Assembly: GCA_910579135.1 (NCBI GenBank)
Contig: CAJTTM010000011.1
Coordinates: 1 to 64,000, forward strand
DNA: 64,000 nucleotides
Reading direction: 5' to 3'
From: an uncultured Erysipelotrichales bacterium
Lineage (GTDB): Bacteria; Bacillota_I; Bacilli_A; Erysipelotrichales; Coprobacillaceae
Shown: positions 42,760 to 52,611 of the stretch, in pieces
Layout of the letters: the number at the start of each line of letters is the position of its first letter
Numbering within the stretch: position 1 is the first letter of the stretch
Made by a program: the position numbers and the translations under genes
The notes under the pieces: generated by a model
Database searches by the model: none
Told to the model about the DNA's origin: nothing
What the model saw: the letters and a program-made list of their open reading frames with translations, nothing else

Positions 42760-43899
42760 ATGAAAATGAAATGTCCTAGATGTCATAATCAAAAAGTTGA
42801 TCAATTTTATAAAATCAATAATCAATATTATTGTCGCAAATGCATTCAATTTTCTAGAGTCTTTGTTAATGACAAACAAAATTACCAATTGCCCCAATTT
42901 CTAAAAAAACCTATTAAATATCATTTGGATTTTGAACTCTCACCAAAACAAAAAGATATTTCAAAAGGTCTAAAAGAAAATTATATTCTCCATCAAAATA
43001 GTCTTGTCCAAGCAGTCTGTGGCAGTGGCAAAACAGAGATTGTTTTTGAACTTCTTTCTTACTCTCTAAGCCGTGGTGAAAGAGTTTGTTATTGTACGCC
43101 TAGAAAAGAATTATGCAAAGAACTTTATGAACGCATTGTTAAACATTTTATAAATATTGATATATCTTTAGTATATGGTGGACATATTCAAGACCTAGAA
43201 AGTCAATTTATTATCTGTACTACTCATCAATTGTATCGTTTTGAAAAAACTGGATTTCATCTCATTATATTAGATGAAGCTGATGCTTTCCCTTTCTATA
43301 ACAATAAAGTATTAGAAGAAATATTCCTTCGTTGTGTAAAAGGAAACTATGTTAAATTAAGCGCAACGATTAGTCAAGAAGTCATAGACAAAGAAAAAGT
43401 ATTTATAATGAATAGAAGATATCATAATCATGAACTACCTCTACCTTATATAAGAGTATCTCCCCTCTTTTTATCAATCCTTTATCTCATCTGGTTTATC
43501 AAACATTACAAAAAGAAAACTCTCATCTATGTTCCTACTATTGAAGACGGCGAAAAACTATTTTCTCTACTAAAATTTCTTCACTTTCAAATAGAACTTG
43601 TTCATTCTAAATGCTCAAACAATCATCATAAGATTCAAAAATTAAGAGAAGGATATGTTCGTATTATTATTACTACCTCCCTCCTTGAAAGAGGAATAAC
43701 AATTCAGGATGTACAAGTTATCGTTTTTAAAGCCGATCATATGATTTTCGATAGTAGAACATTGATTCAAATCGCAGGAAGAGTAGGAAGAAGTCCTCAA
43801 TTTTATAATGGAAAAATATGCTTTTTAGGTCAAAGCTATACAAAGGAAATGAAAAGATGCATTTATACAATTCGAAAACTCAATTCAATGAGTGCTTAA
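42760..43899 (+). CDS. comFA: ComFA-like DNA helicase for transformation
   Basis: About 379 residues; start is uncertain (ATG 42760 or 42766, GTG 42757), with only a weak GGTGAT ribosome site. N-terminal zinc finger CPRC...CRKC, then a DEAD-type helicase: Walker A VCGSGKTE, DEAD as LDEADAFP, SATIS (motif III), and QIAGRVGRSP (motif VI). ComFA drives DNA uptake in competent Bacillota. Overlaps comFC. Confidence 0.9.
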   Translation: MKMKCPRCHNQKVDQFYKINNQYYCRKCIQFSRVFVNDKQNYQLPQFLKKPIKYHLDFELSPKQKDISKGLKENYILHQNSLVQAVCGSGKTEIVFELLSYSLSRGERVCYCTPRKELCKELYERIVKHFINIDISLVYGGHIQDLESQFIICTTHQLYRFEKTGFHLIILDEADAFPFYNNKVLEEIFLRCVKGNYVKLSATISQEVIDKEKVFIMNRRYHNHELPLPYIRVSPLFLSILYLIWFIKHYKKKTLIYVPTIEDGEKLFSLLKFLHFQIELVHSKCSNNHHKIQKLREGYVRIIITTSLLERGITIQDVQVIVFKADHMIFDSRTLIQIAGRVGRSPQFYNGKICFLGQSYTKEMKRCIYTIRKLNSMSA

Positions 43900-44489
43900 T
43901 ATGTCTCACCCCTTTACACAAAAGTATCAGTCTATCTCATCTTATTAAACCATTTCCTATATGTCTATCCTGTATACAAAAATTTGATATTATAGATCAT
44001 AGCATTTCTTTTCATCACTATCCTTTAAGAATTCTTTATAAATACAATGACTTTTTTCAATCATTATTGTATCAGTACAAAGGATTATATGATCTTGCCT
44101 TAAAAGATGTATTTCTATGCTTATACCTTGATGAACTTAAAAAAAAATACAAAGATTATATTATAGTTACAGCCCCTAGTTCATCAACTTCTAATAAATT
44201 AAGAGGTTTTGCTCCAATAGAGAAAATAGCCTCAACAATACATAATCATATATTTACTGGTTTGTATAAAATTGATGATTACAAACAAAGCAATCTATCA
44301 TACAATCAAAGAAAGAAAGTGAAAAAAAGAATTGGAATTAAAAACAAAGAATTGTTAAAAGGAAAGAAAGTTCTTATCTTAGATGATGTTATAACATCAT
44401 CTTCAACTTTGGAAACATGTCTTTTTTTAGTAGAGACATGTTCTCCAAAGTGTATTGAATTATTGGTATTATCGTCTTCATATTGGTAA
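43859..44489 (+). CDS. comFC: ComFC-like phosphoribosyltransferase-fold protein
   Basis: About 209 residues from an ATG near 43859 inside comFA (the frame is open from 43818). N-terminal Cys pairs (CLICLTPL...CLSC) and the PRPP-loop VLILDDVITSSSTLETC at about 175-190. Required for natural transformation in relatives; partner of ComFA. The two together suggest at least ancestral competence. Confidence 0.87.
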
Positions 44490-44648
44490 TTTTACAATTA
44501 TTCTTATTATTAGATAAAATAAAAGTTCTTTTTTCATTATCAAATCAACTCATTATGAAAAGTATTTTGACTCGACTTAATTCGATATGTTCTTTATACT
44601 TCTTCATTTATACTTTGAATAGACCATGAATTAGAAAGGAATGATAGT

Positions 44649-44846
44649 ATGAAAGGTAAAGTAAAGTGGTTTAATGCTGAAAAAGGATTTGGATTCATTG
44701 ATAGAGGTGAAGAAAAAGATGTTTTTGTTCACTATAGTCAAATAATTCAAGATGGATATAAATCTTTAAATGAAGGTGAAATCGTTGAATTTGAATTATA
44801 TCAAAGTGATCGAGGTCTACAAGCCAAAAATGTTGTAAAAGTATAA
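44649..44846 (+). CDS. csp: Cold-shock protein
   Basis: 65 residues of the CspA family: KVKWFNAEKGFGFI (RNP1) and DVFVHYSQI (RNP2). Single-stranded RNA/DNA chaperone. Preceded by a 159-base leader with no gene, which may carry the long 5' UTR typical of csp mRNAs. Start ATG behind AGAAAGGAA. Confidence 0.96.
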   Translation: MKGKVKWFNAEKGFGFIDRGEEKDVFVHYSQIIQDGYKSLNEGEIVEFELYQSDRGLQAKNVVKV

Positions 44847-44853
44847 AGAAAAG

Positions 44854-44882
44854 CCAATGAATTTTAATTTCATTGGTTTTTT
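44854..44882. terminator. Bidirectional terminator after csp
   Basis: CCAATGAA (44854-44861) with TTCATTGG (44869-44876) and a T-run; serves the convergent AEC gene too. Confidence 0.75.
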
Positions 44883-44883
44883 A

Positions 44884-45825
44884 TTAAATATATTGAAATG
44901 TTTTTAAAAAAAACAACCAGAAAGTAATTGAAAAACCACTTAATAATGTTGTTATCATAACAACATTAGCACTTAGTATTCCTTTATGTCCCATATTTTT
45001 AGCCATGACAAAACAAGTCACCGTTGAAGCAGAACCTAGCATAATTAAAATAGCAACTAATTGTTCTTTTACAAATCCTAATAAAATAGCAACTGGTAAA
45101 AATAACATTACAAATCCAAATAATTTCATAAATGAGGCAATCATTGCAGGTTTAATTTGTCCAACAGCATCTTCCATATTAAAAGATGCACCCATCGCAA
45201 TAAGTCCAAGTGGAGAAGCTGTTGAACTAATACTATTTATTGTCTTTTCCATAATAACTGGTATAGGAATTTGTAACCATGACCATAATAACCCAACAAT
45301 AATTCCAATAATAATAGGATTAGTAATAATTCCCTTTAATGTTTTTATGAGTAGTGTTTTATCTATTGTTTTTGTACCTGGTTTAAAAAAAGATAAAACA
45401 ATAACAGCTATGATATTATATAAAGGAACACTTCCAATAATCATAAGAGGTCCTACCACAGATTGACCATAAATATTATTAATCAGTGCAACTCCAAGCA
45501 ATGCAGCACTACTTCGATATGAAGATTGAATAAATTCTCCTTGAGATTCTTTATCCATAAAATAGGATATAATGATTGCAAGTACTATACTAAAAATTGT
45601 AACTATAAAACAAAATAAAACAAATTTAAAATCCCTCGCAACTCTAAAATCAACAGTAGACAAATCTTTAAATAATAAAATTGGTAAAGGAAAAGTAAAA
45701 ACAAACCTATTCATTGCCTTCGCAAAACTTTCATCAATAACCTTTAACTTTTTTAATATCATTCCTATAACCATCAATAAAAATACTGGTAATGTTGCAT
45801 TTAAACTAAATATAAGATTTCCCAT
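44884..45825 (-). CDS. AEC-family transporter, second copy
   Basis: 313 residues from ATG 45825 (AGGTGATAATT upstream); ten hydrophobic helices, opening FSLNATLPVFLLMVIGMILKKLKVID and FPLPILLF, as in the auxin-efflux-carrier family. Only distantly similar to the copy at 32370. Substrate unknown. Confidence 0.9.
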   Translation of the reverse strand: MGNLIFSLNATLPVFLLMVIGMILKKLKVIDESFAKAMNRFVFTFPLPILLFKDLSTVDFRVARDFKFVLFCFIVTIFSIVLAIIISYFMDKESQGEFIQSSYRSSAALLGVALINNIYGQSVVGPLMIIGSVPLYNIIAVIVLSFFKPGTKTIDKTLLIKTLKGIITNPIIIGIIVGLLWSWLQIPIPVIMEKTINSISSTASPLGLIAMGASFNMEDAVGQIKPAMIASFMKLFGFVMLFLPVAILLGFVKEQLVAILIMLGSASTVTCFVMAKNMGHKGILSANVVMITTLLSGFSITFWLFFLKTFQYI

Positions 45826-45879
45826 AATTATCACCTATCAAAATATACTACAATATTTTACTTATTTCTAGTCTAATGA

Positions 45880-46350
45880 TTATTTAGCTGCTAAATCTAT
45901 AAGAGCATCACCAGTTAAACGATAAGTTGTCCATTCATCTAAAGGTTTCGCATTTAAAGAAAGATAAAAATCAATACTTGGTTGATTCCATTTCAAACAA
46001 CACCATTCTAATCTTCCACATTGTCTTTCTACTGCTATTCTTGCTAATTCTTTAATCAATGCCTTTCCATAACCTTTTCCTCGATATTCCTCTAAAACAA
46101 ATAAATCTTCTAAATATATTCCACCACGAGATAAAAAAGTTGAAAAATTATGAAAAAACAAAGCAAATCCAACTTCTTTACCTTCTTCTTCACAAAAAAT
46201 AACTTCTGCTATCTTCTTATCAAATAACCATTCTTCCAATAATTCTTGACTTGTATATATCTCATTTTCCAAATGCTCATATATTGCAAGTTGATGAATA
46301 AATCCCAGTATCTTTAATGTATCTTTTCTATTTGCATATCTTATATTCAT
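45880..46350 (-). CDS. GNAT-family N-acetyltransferase
   Basis: 156 residues. Acetyl-CoA binding motif A is LEEYRGKGYGKALIKEL at about 87-103 (Q/RxxGxG/A); the C-terminal LNAKPLDEWTTYRL resembles diamine/spermidine acetyltransferase-type members. Substrate unconfirmed. Start ATG behind AAAGGAGG. Confidence 0.9.
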   Translation of the reverse strand: MNIRYANRKDTLKILGFIHQLAIYEHLENEIYTSQELLEEWLFDKKIAEVIFCEEEGKEVGFALFFHNFSTFLSRGGIYLEDLFVLEEYRGKGYGKALIKELARIAVERQCGRLEWCCLKWNQPSIDFYLSLNAKPLDEWTTYRLTGDALIDLAAK

Positions 46351-46388
46351 TTTTTAATCCTCCTTTTTCATTCTTACTCATAAAAAAA

Positions 46389-46408
46389 GGAAAGTCAATA
46401 TACTTTCC
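46389..46408 (-). terminator. Terminator of the dead alcohol dehydrogenase
   Basis: GGAAAGT (46389-46395) with ACTTTCC (46402-46408), T-run on the minus strand. Confidence 0.65.
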
Positions 46409-46410
46409 TA

Positions 46411-47511
46411 CATTTCATAATCAATAATAACTTTTATATTATGATCTGCTTTAGTTGCGGTATCAATGCCTCTACAAAATCTTTATGAGCAAATTTACTA
46501 GTCATAATTGTTTTGATAACTGTCTTTCTTTTTGTAATATGATCAATAACTTCCATAATAATATCATGATCATATGCTTGAGACCCTCTAATTATTGGTT
46601 CATTTTTAATAAAATTCCCACCTGCAAACTCTAATTTTCTTCCATAAACTGCAACAATAGAAAATTTTGTGTTATGCTTTGCATTATTAAAACATTCTTC
46701 TAAAAGTGAAAAAGCTCCAGCAGCATCCACATATTAATCTACATCTGGTTTTTTTCCAGCTAAATTCATTCCTACTTTTTGAGTATATGAAATAAATTGT
46801 TGTAATAATTTTGGATCCACATATCTCATATCAGTTCCAGCATTTTTCGCTTCTCCAAAATATTCCACTAATTTTTCATTCATATTTTCCTTTGCAGTAT
46901 TGATAACCTTAACTCCTATTTCTTTAGCTTTATTTAAACGCCACTCATTTTGATCGATCACAACAACATTTTCCATTCCTCTTGCCTTTAAAGCTGCTGC
47001 TGATAAACCAATAGTTCCTGCTCCCAAAACAACAACTTTATCATCAATTTTAGGATTCATACACACAGCAGCTTTTGTTCCTACACATAACGGTTCAATT
47101 AAAACCGCCTCATCTAAATCAATATCCTTATTAAGAACATAAATATTCTTATTGATTTTTGCTTCTTCAACTTTTACATATTCACCAAAGCCACCTACCA
47201 TATCACACAAGATCGTTCCAGCTTTAGTTGCCCCTAAAGGTTCTACAAAAACAATATCACCTAATTGAATATTATCAACATCTTCCCCTTTTTCAATAAC
47301 CTTTCCAACCATCTCATGTCCAAATGGATTACCTGGAAAAATCCCAGTAGGTTCCCCTCCATGAACTCAGGCACCTGTATCACTACCACAAATTCCTGCT
47401 CTTAAAACTTTAATTAATACATCCTTACTACCAATTTGAGGAATAGGTCTTTCCTCTATCTTTACATCACCAATTCCATAATAAATTGTACTCTTCATTA
47501 TTCCTTCCATA
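46411..47511 (-). pseudogene. Zinc-dependent medium-chain alcohol/polyol dehydrogenase, decayed
   Basis: Start MEGIMKSTIYYGIGDVKIEERPIPQIG, the catalytic-zinc segment GICGSDTGA is followed by an in-frame TGA (about 47369), then PFGHEMVGKV and the Rossmann motif VVLGAGTIGLSA. A second in-frame stop (TAA, 46734-46736) follows KKPDVD. A one-base frameshift near 46440 displaces the natural tail ADHNIKVIIDYEM. Sorbitol/threonine dehydrogenase-like ancestry. Divergent from a TetR gene that may once have regulated it. Confidence 0.85.
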
Positions 47512-47595
47512 AATTCTCCTCCTAAAAAAATAATAACATAGTATAAAAAAACAAAAAGTCAAAAATCAAAAAAACAATATCATTCTTATTGATTT

Positions 47596-47621
47596 TGAAA
47601 CACTTTTCACATTTTGTTTCA
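47596..47621. promoter_or_regulatory. Inverted repeat upstream of the TetR gene
   Basis: TGAAAC (47596-47601) and GTTTCA (47616-47621), 14 bases apart, in the divergent gap; a plausible TetR operator. Confidence 0.4.
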
Positions 47622-47653
47622 TTTATGATAGGATAAAGCAGAAAGGAGCTCAT

Positions 47654-48184
47654 ATGAAAAAATACAGTATTTCTAAAACTCTATATCATTTATTACACAA
47701 ATATCCATATGAAAGTATTACAGTCAGTCAAATCATCAAAGAATCTCATACAAGTCGTTCAACTTTTTATCGTTATTTCAATGACAAAAAAGATGTATTT
47801 ACTGATATGTATTATCAATTTATTGATCCAATTTTTTATAATAACAAAACTTCTCAATCTTATTACGAAATATGTAAAAATTCAATTAATTACTCTAACC
47901 AAAACAAACAATTTTTCTTAAACATGTTAGAAGATGAAAATAACACTTTAGTTAAGTTATTATATAACAGAAATATTCAATATTTTAGTAAATGGACAAC
48001 TCACATGACACTAGAACAAAAAAATTTACTTTATATTTATCTACGTGGGACATTTTTAACTTCAATGATATGGTTTAAAGAAGGTATATTTAAATCTTCA
48101 AACGAAATGCTTTATCTTTTTAAAAAAGCTATGCCTGAATCTTTAATTCATATATTTAATGAAAATAGAAAAACAGATAAATAG
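47654..48184 (+). CDS. TetR/AcrR-family regulator
   Basis: 176 residues with an N-terminal TetR HTH: PYESITVSQIIKESHTSRSTFYRYFNDKKDVF at about 18-49. The C-terminal ligand domain (TetR_C of the AcrR/DhaS type) is diverged. Start ATG behind GAAAGGAG. Divergent from the dead dehydrogenase, so its original target may be lost. Confidence 0.9.
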   Translation: MKKYSISKTLYHLLHKYPYESITVSQIIKESHTSRSTFYRYFNDKKDVFTDMYYQFIDPIFYNNKTSQSYYEICKNSINYSNQNKQFFLNMLEDENNTLVKLLYNRNIQYFSKWTTHMTLEQKNLLYIYLRGTFLTSMIWFKEGIFKSSNEMLYLFKKAMPESLIHIFNENRKTDK

Positions 48185-48232
48185 AATTGTTTAATTTTTA
48201 TTGAATTGTCCATATTATAAATGGTGATAAAA

Positions 48233-48907
48233 ATGATTTTACAAACAATTCTTTTTTCTATAATTTCATTAATAGAATTATTTATTCTCACAAAACTAAT
48301 GGGATATAGACAAATAACCCAATTAAGTATGTATGATTATGTTATTGGTATTACAATAGGAAGTATCGCAAGTGAAATGGTTGTATTAAGTAATTATAAG
48401 GATATCATTCGACCATTTGTAGGAATGATTATTTATACATTATTTACAGTCTGTTTATCTTTGCTTTCTCGCTCTTCCTTGAAATTAAGACATTTTATTG
48501 AGGGTAACCCTATCACTTTGTATCAAAACGATAAAATAGAAACAAAATCTCTTGCAAAAGCTAAAATGGATATTAACGAATTATTGATGCAACTTAGAAT
48601 ACAAGGATATTTTGATTTAACTCAAATAGAAAGAATTATACTAGAAACAAATGGAAATATATCTATCTATCCTAAAACAAAATATCGTCCAACTATTGTA
48701 GACGATTTATCTATAAACCCAGATCAAGAATTGCCACTTATCTCTTTAATTATTAATGGAAATTTATTAGAAAATCAATTAAGATATATTCATAAAGATG
48801 AAGAATGGTTAAAAAGCCAATTAAAAGTACAAGGCTATAAACAATATCAAGATATTGCATTAGCCTTATGTGACCAAGATAATAATATTACTTTTTATAG
48901 CAAGTAA
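48233..48907 (+). CDS. DUF421 (YetF-like) membrane protein
   Basis: 224 residues from ATG 48233 (GGTGATAAAA upstream). Three N-terminal transmembrane helices, the conserved LTKLMGYRQITQLSMYDYVIGITIGSIASEMV block, then a cytosolic YetF-like domain (LMQLRIQGYFDLTQIERIILETNGNISIYPK). Linked in Bacillus to spore or stress physiology; molecular role unknown. Confidence 0.92.
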   Translation: MILQTILFSIISLIELFILTKLMGYRQITQLSMYDYVIGITIGSIASEMVVLSNYKDIIRPFVGMIIYTLFTVCLSLLSRSSLKLRHFIEGNPITLYQNDKIETKSLAKAKMDINELLMQLRIQGYFDLTQIERIILETNGNISIYPKTKYRPTIVDDLSINPDQELPLISLIINGNLLENQLRYIHKDEEWLKSQLKVQGYKQYQDIALALCDQDNNITFYSK

Positions 48908-48930
48908 ATAAAAATATTACTTGCTTTTTA
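48899..48930 (+). terminator. Terminator after the DUF421 gene
   Basis: AGCAAGTAA (48899-48907) with TTACTTGCT (48917-48925), then TTTTT. Confidence 0.8.
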
Positions 48931-49001
48931 TATGTCTTCCTATTTCTTATCCAAAATATATTATTAAATATTTATATACAGTCTTTAGGCTTTATAACAA
49001 A

Positions 49002-49030
49002 AAAAGAAATAGTTTTTTGACTATTTCTTT
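49002..49030 (-). terminator. Terminator of the suf operon
   Basis: AGAAATAG with CTATTTCT across a TTTTTTGA loop; T-rich on the minus strand, immediately after the formyl-THF cyclo-ligase stop. Confidence 0.65.
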
Positions 49031-49577
49031 ATTCATAAATTTTATTTTCAGTAATAATGACTTCTAATGGTATATCATATTCATCTTGAAATGATTCATC
49101 GCACTCGCAAGTTGAAAAAGCCAATCCAATCGTATGTCCTTTATAATCTTTTAGATATTTATCATAAAAAGCTTTTCCATAACCAAGTCTATACTTTTCT
49201 TTATTGAATGATAAAACAGGTACAACAATTAAATCCATTTTATTTGGTCTTGTTATATATGGAGTTGTTGGTTCAAACACATGAAATGAACCTTCATCTA
49301 AATCGGTTAAAGATTGAATACGATAAAAATTCATATTTTCTCCTTCAACCTTAGGAACTGCAATTCTTTTTTTCTTTAAAGCTTGTTCTATAAGAAGAAT
49401 CGTTTCAACTTCGTCATCTAAAGAAACATAAAACCCTATTGTCTTTGCCTTTTTATAAAAGGAATGATTAAATAATTGTTTACAGATTTCTACACTCGCC
49501 TTAAAACGTGTAGAATCATCTAAATCCTTTCTCTTCTTCTTATAAATATCTCTTAACTCTTTCTTATCCAATTGCAT
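49029..49577 (-). CDS. fthC: 5-formyltetrahydrofolate cyclo-ligase
   Basis: 182 residues from ATG 49577. 5-FCL signature: ELRDIYKKKR start, GFYVSLDDEVET, and the ATP site VVPVLSFNKEKYRLGYGKAFYDKYL. Converts 5-formyl-THF to methenyl-THF. It overlaps the sufB end, so it is the last gene of the suf operon. The start may also be TTG at 49586. Confidence 0.93.
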   Translation of the reverse strand: MQLDKKELRDIYKKKRKDLDDSTRFKASVEICKQLFNHSFYKKAKTIGFYVSLDDEVETILLIEQALKKKRIAVPKVEGENMNFYRIQSLTDLDEGSFHVFEPTTPYITRPNKMDLIVVPVLSFNKEKYRLGYGKAFYDKYLKDYKGHTIGLAFSTCECDESFQDEYDIPLEVIITENKIYE

Positions 49578-50964
49578 CTTCTCCAAAATCCAATTGAATT
49601 AATTGATTTAATTCTACTGCATATTCCATAGGTAATTCTCTAGAGAATGGTTCAATAAATCCCATAACGATCATTTCAGTTGCTTGAGCCTTTGTCAAAC
49701 CTCTACTCATTAAATAAAATAATTGTTCTTCTGACACTTTAGAAACAGTCGCTTCATGTTCAATGATAGAATCATTGTTTCTCATCCAATTTGTTGGAAC
49801 GGTATCGCTAGTAGAAATTTTATCCAAAATCAAAGTATCACATTCCACTTTACTCTTAGAACCTGTTGCTTTAGGGGAATGTTGTACAAGTCCTCGATAA
49901 TTGACTTTACCACCATTTCTAGCAACCGATTTAGAAATAATTTGGCTTGAAGTATCTTTACCAATATGTATCATCTTAGCACCAGAATCTAAAATCTGCC
50001 CTTTATCTGCAACCGCAATTGTGATGCATGTTCCCTTGGCTCTATCTCCAACTAATAGGCAAGTTGGATATTTCATAGTTGCTAAACTACCAATATTTCC
50101 ATCAACCCATTCCATTGAGCCATCCGCAAAAACTTTAGCTCTTTGAGTCACAAGATTATAAATATTTTTAGACCAGTTTTGAATTGTTGTATAGCGACAT
50201 TTTGCACCTTCTTTTACAACAATTTCAACAACTCCTGCATGAAGAGAGTCTTTAGAATATGAAGGTGCAGTACATCCTTCTACATAATGAATATCAGCAC
50301 CCTTATCAACAATAATCAAAGTTCTTTCAAACTGTGCCATTCTTTCACTATTAATTCTAAAATAAGATTGTAAAGGTTTTTCTAATTTTACTCCTGGAGG
50401 TACATAAATAAATGAACCACCAGACCATACTGCTCCATTTAATGCTGAAAACTTGTTATCATTATAAGGAATAACAGTATCAAAATATTCTTTAAATATC
50501 TCTGGATATTCTCTTAATCCACTATCAATATCTAAGAAAATAACACCTTTTTCCTCAACCTCTTTAAGCATATTATGATAAACAACTTCAGATTCATATT
50601 GAGCACTCGCTCCTGCTAAAAACTTTTGTTCTGCTTCAGGTATCCCTAATTTAGTAAATGTATTTTTTATTGTTTCAGGAACTTCTTCCCATTTATCTGT
50701 CTTATCATCACTAGGACGATTATAATAAATATACTCATCAAAATCCATTTGACTTAAATCAAGTCCCCATGTAGGCATTGGTTTTTCTAGAAAACATTTT
50801 AATGACTTCAAACGATATTCAAGCATCCATTCAGGCTCACCCTTAATCTTAGAAATCTCTCTAACAATGTCTTCATTTAAACCTTTAGGTGTTTTAAAAA
50901 CAGACACGTCTTTATCTTTAAAATCATATTCTTCATTATTTGTAGGAATATCATATTTGTCCAT
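49564..50964 (-). CDS. sufB: Fe-S cluster scaffold protein SufB
   Basis: 466 residues. SufB hallmarks: IDSGLREYPEIFKEYF, YVPPGVKLEKPLQSYFRIN, VEGCTAPSYSKDSLHAGVVEIV, and the C-terminal MSRGLTKAQATEMIVMGFIEPF. Part of the SufBCD scaffold that builds [4Fe-4S] clusters. Last scaffold gene in the order sufC-D-S-U-B. Confidence 0.97.
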   Translation of the reverse strand: MDKYDIPTNNEEYDFKDKDVSVFKTPKGLNEDIVREISKIKGEPEWMLEYRLKSLKCFLEKPMPTWGLDLSQMDFDEYIYYNRPSDDKTDKWEEVPETIKNTFTKLGIPEAEQKFLAGASAQYESEVVYHNMLKEVEEKGVIFLDIDSGLREYPEIFKEYFDTVIPYNDNKFSALNGAVWSGGSFIYVPPGVKLEKPLQSYFRINSERMAQFERTLIIVDKGADIHYVEGCTAPSYSKDSLHAGVVEIVVKEGAKCRYTTIQNWSKNIYNLVTQRAKVFADGSMEWVDGNIGSLATMKYPTCLLVGDRAKGTCITIAVADKGQILDSGAKMIHIGKDTSSQIISKSVARNGGKVNYRGLVQHSPKATGSKSKVECDTLILDKISTSDTVPTNWMRNNDSIIEHEATVSKVSEEQLFYLMSRGLTKAQATEMIVMGFIEPFSRELPMEYAVELNQLIQLDFGEDAIG

Positions 50965-50966
50965 AA

Positions 50967-51404
50967 CTATTCCTCACCTTCATCCAATATTTTTTCTAGC
51001 CCCATCCAACCTAACGTCGCACATTTAATACGATTAGCTTGTCTATGAGTATTTTTAAAAGCAATAGCTTCTTCTAATAAGTCAGCATCATAATCTCTTT
51101 CATAAATCATATTCATATAATTATCAAAGATTTCCTTTGCTTCTTCTTTTGTTTTCCCTATTACAAGTTCACTCATAATAGAAGTAGAAGATGTGCATAT
51201 TGCACATGCCTCTCCATCATAGCGAACATCCTCAATCTTATCACCATCTAATTTGACTTGTATATCTAAATTATCAATACAAGTCTCAGAATTCATATTT
51301 ACCTTTTTATAACTATCATCATCAACCAATCCTCTATTTCTAGGATTTTGATAATGATCCATAATAATCTCCCTTAAAATCATAGGATTATCCAAAGAAA
51401 GCAT
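50967..51404 (-). CDS. sufU: SufU zinc-dependent sulfurtransferase
   Basis: 145 residues of the SufU/IscU-like family. Zinc/persulfide ligands: C in DGEACAICTSS (two cysteines) and C in IKCATLGW; DHYQNPRNRG at the N-terminus is typical. Accepts sulfur from SufS. Overlaps the sufS end by 17 bases. Confidence 0.96.
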   Translation of the reverse strand: MLSLDNPMILREIIMDHYQNPRNRGLVDDDSYKKVNMNSETCIDNLDIQVKLDGDKIEDVRYDGEACAICTSSTSIMSELVIGKTKEEAKEIFDNYMNMIYERDYDADLLEEAIAFKNTHRQANRIKCATLGWMGLEKILDEGEE

Positions 51405-52611
51405 CTAAAAATTCATCTCCTTTCTTACAAACCTCAATAAACTTATCAATCTCTTCTATCGTATTATAAAAATAGAATGATACCCTCAAAGTATTTGTAA
51501 CATCTAAATAATTATCTAATATCTTAGCACAATGTTGTCCCGCTCTTACTGCAATACCATATGTATTAAATAAAGAAGCTCCATCTTGTGAAAAAACATT
51601 CTTAATATTAAAAGCAATCGCCCCACATGAATCTGAATTATAGATTTCAATATTATCAAGCTCTTTCATTTTAGAAATACAATAATCTCTTAAATATTTT
51701 TCATACTCTCTAATCTCATCTATTCCAATATTCAAAAGATAATCAACAGCACTTCCTAAACCAACTACACCTTCAATATGAGGTGTTCCTGCTTCAAATT
51801 TATATGGAGGATTTTTTAAAGTCACTACACCACAACTATTATAACGAGTATTAGAGCCTCCACCTAATCTTAATGGTTTCATTTTAACTAACAAATCATA
51901 TTTTCCATATAAAACACCAATCCCTGTAGGGCCACACATCTTATGACCTGAAAAAGCAAGAAAATCCAAATCCAAATCTTTAACATCAACTCTCATATGA
52001 GGAACACTTTGAGCACCATCTACAATGACATAAGCACCTTTAGCATGAGCAAGCTCACAAATCTCTTTAATAGGAACTTCATATCCTAAGACATTGGTAA
52101 CATGAGCCAATGAAATAATTTTTGTATGTTCATTCATTGCTTTTTTAACATTATCAATAGTAATTTTTCCACTTTCATCTAAATCTATATAATTTACAAT
52201 AGCTTTTTTTTCATCTGCGATACTGAACCAAGGCAAAGTATTAGAAGCATGTTCTGCAACTGATAATAATATTTCATCACCTTCATTTAAAACAACACCA
52301 CCAAAACCATACGCTATCATATTAAGTGAATCTGTAGAACCTGAAGTAAAAACAACTTCATTTTTTTTGGCATTGATAAAAGAAGCAATCTTTTCTCTTG
52401 ATAATTCAAATTGTTCATCAACTTCATGTGATAAATCATAATCACCACGATGAGCATTACCAGAATAACTTGTTAAATACTCAACCACACTATCAATAAC
52501 ACATTGAGGTTTAAGCGTTGTTGCTCCATTATCTAAATAAACAAGAGGATGACCATGCATTGTCTTTTTTAACATCGGAAAATCTTTTCTGATTTCCTCT
52601 ACATTAATCAT
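51388..52611 (-). CDS. sufS: Cysteine desulfurase SufS
   Basis: About 407 residues from the ATG at 52611 (or 52614), the start consistent with the usual MINVEEIRKDFPML. PLP-binding lysine in FSGHKMCGPTG; the mobile persulfide cysteine in RAGQHCAKIL; LDNGATTLKP at the N-terminus. Group II desulfurase that works with SufU. Its start overlaps the sufD stop. Confidence 0.97.
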   Translation of the reverse strand: MINVEEIRKDFPMLKKTMHGHPLVYLDNGATTLKPQCVIDSVVEYLTSYSGNAHRGDYDLSHEVDEQFELSREKIASFINAKKNEVVFTSGSTDSLNMIAYGFGGVVLNEGDEILLSVAEHASNTLPWFSIADEKKAIVNYIDLDESGKITIDNVKKAMNEHTKIISLAHVTNVLGYEVPIKEICELAHAKGAYVIVDGAQSVPHMRVDVKDLDLDFLAFSGHKMCGPTGIGVLYGKYDLLVKMKPLRLGGGSNTRYNSCGVVTLKNPPYKFEAGTPHIEGVVGLGSAVDYLLNIGIDEIREYEKYLRDYCISKMKELDNIEIYNSDSCGAIAFNIKNVFSQDGASLFNTYGIAVRAGQHCAKILDNYLDVTNTLRVSFYFYNTIEEIDKFIEVCKKGDEFLDAFFG

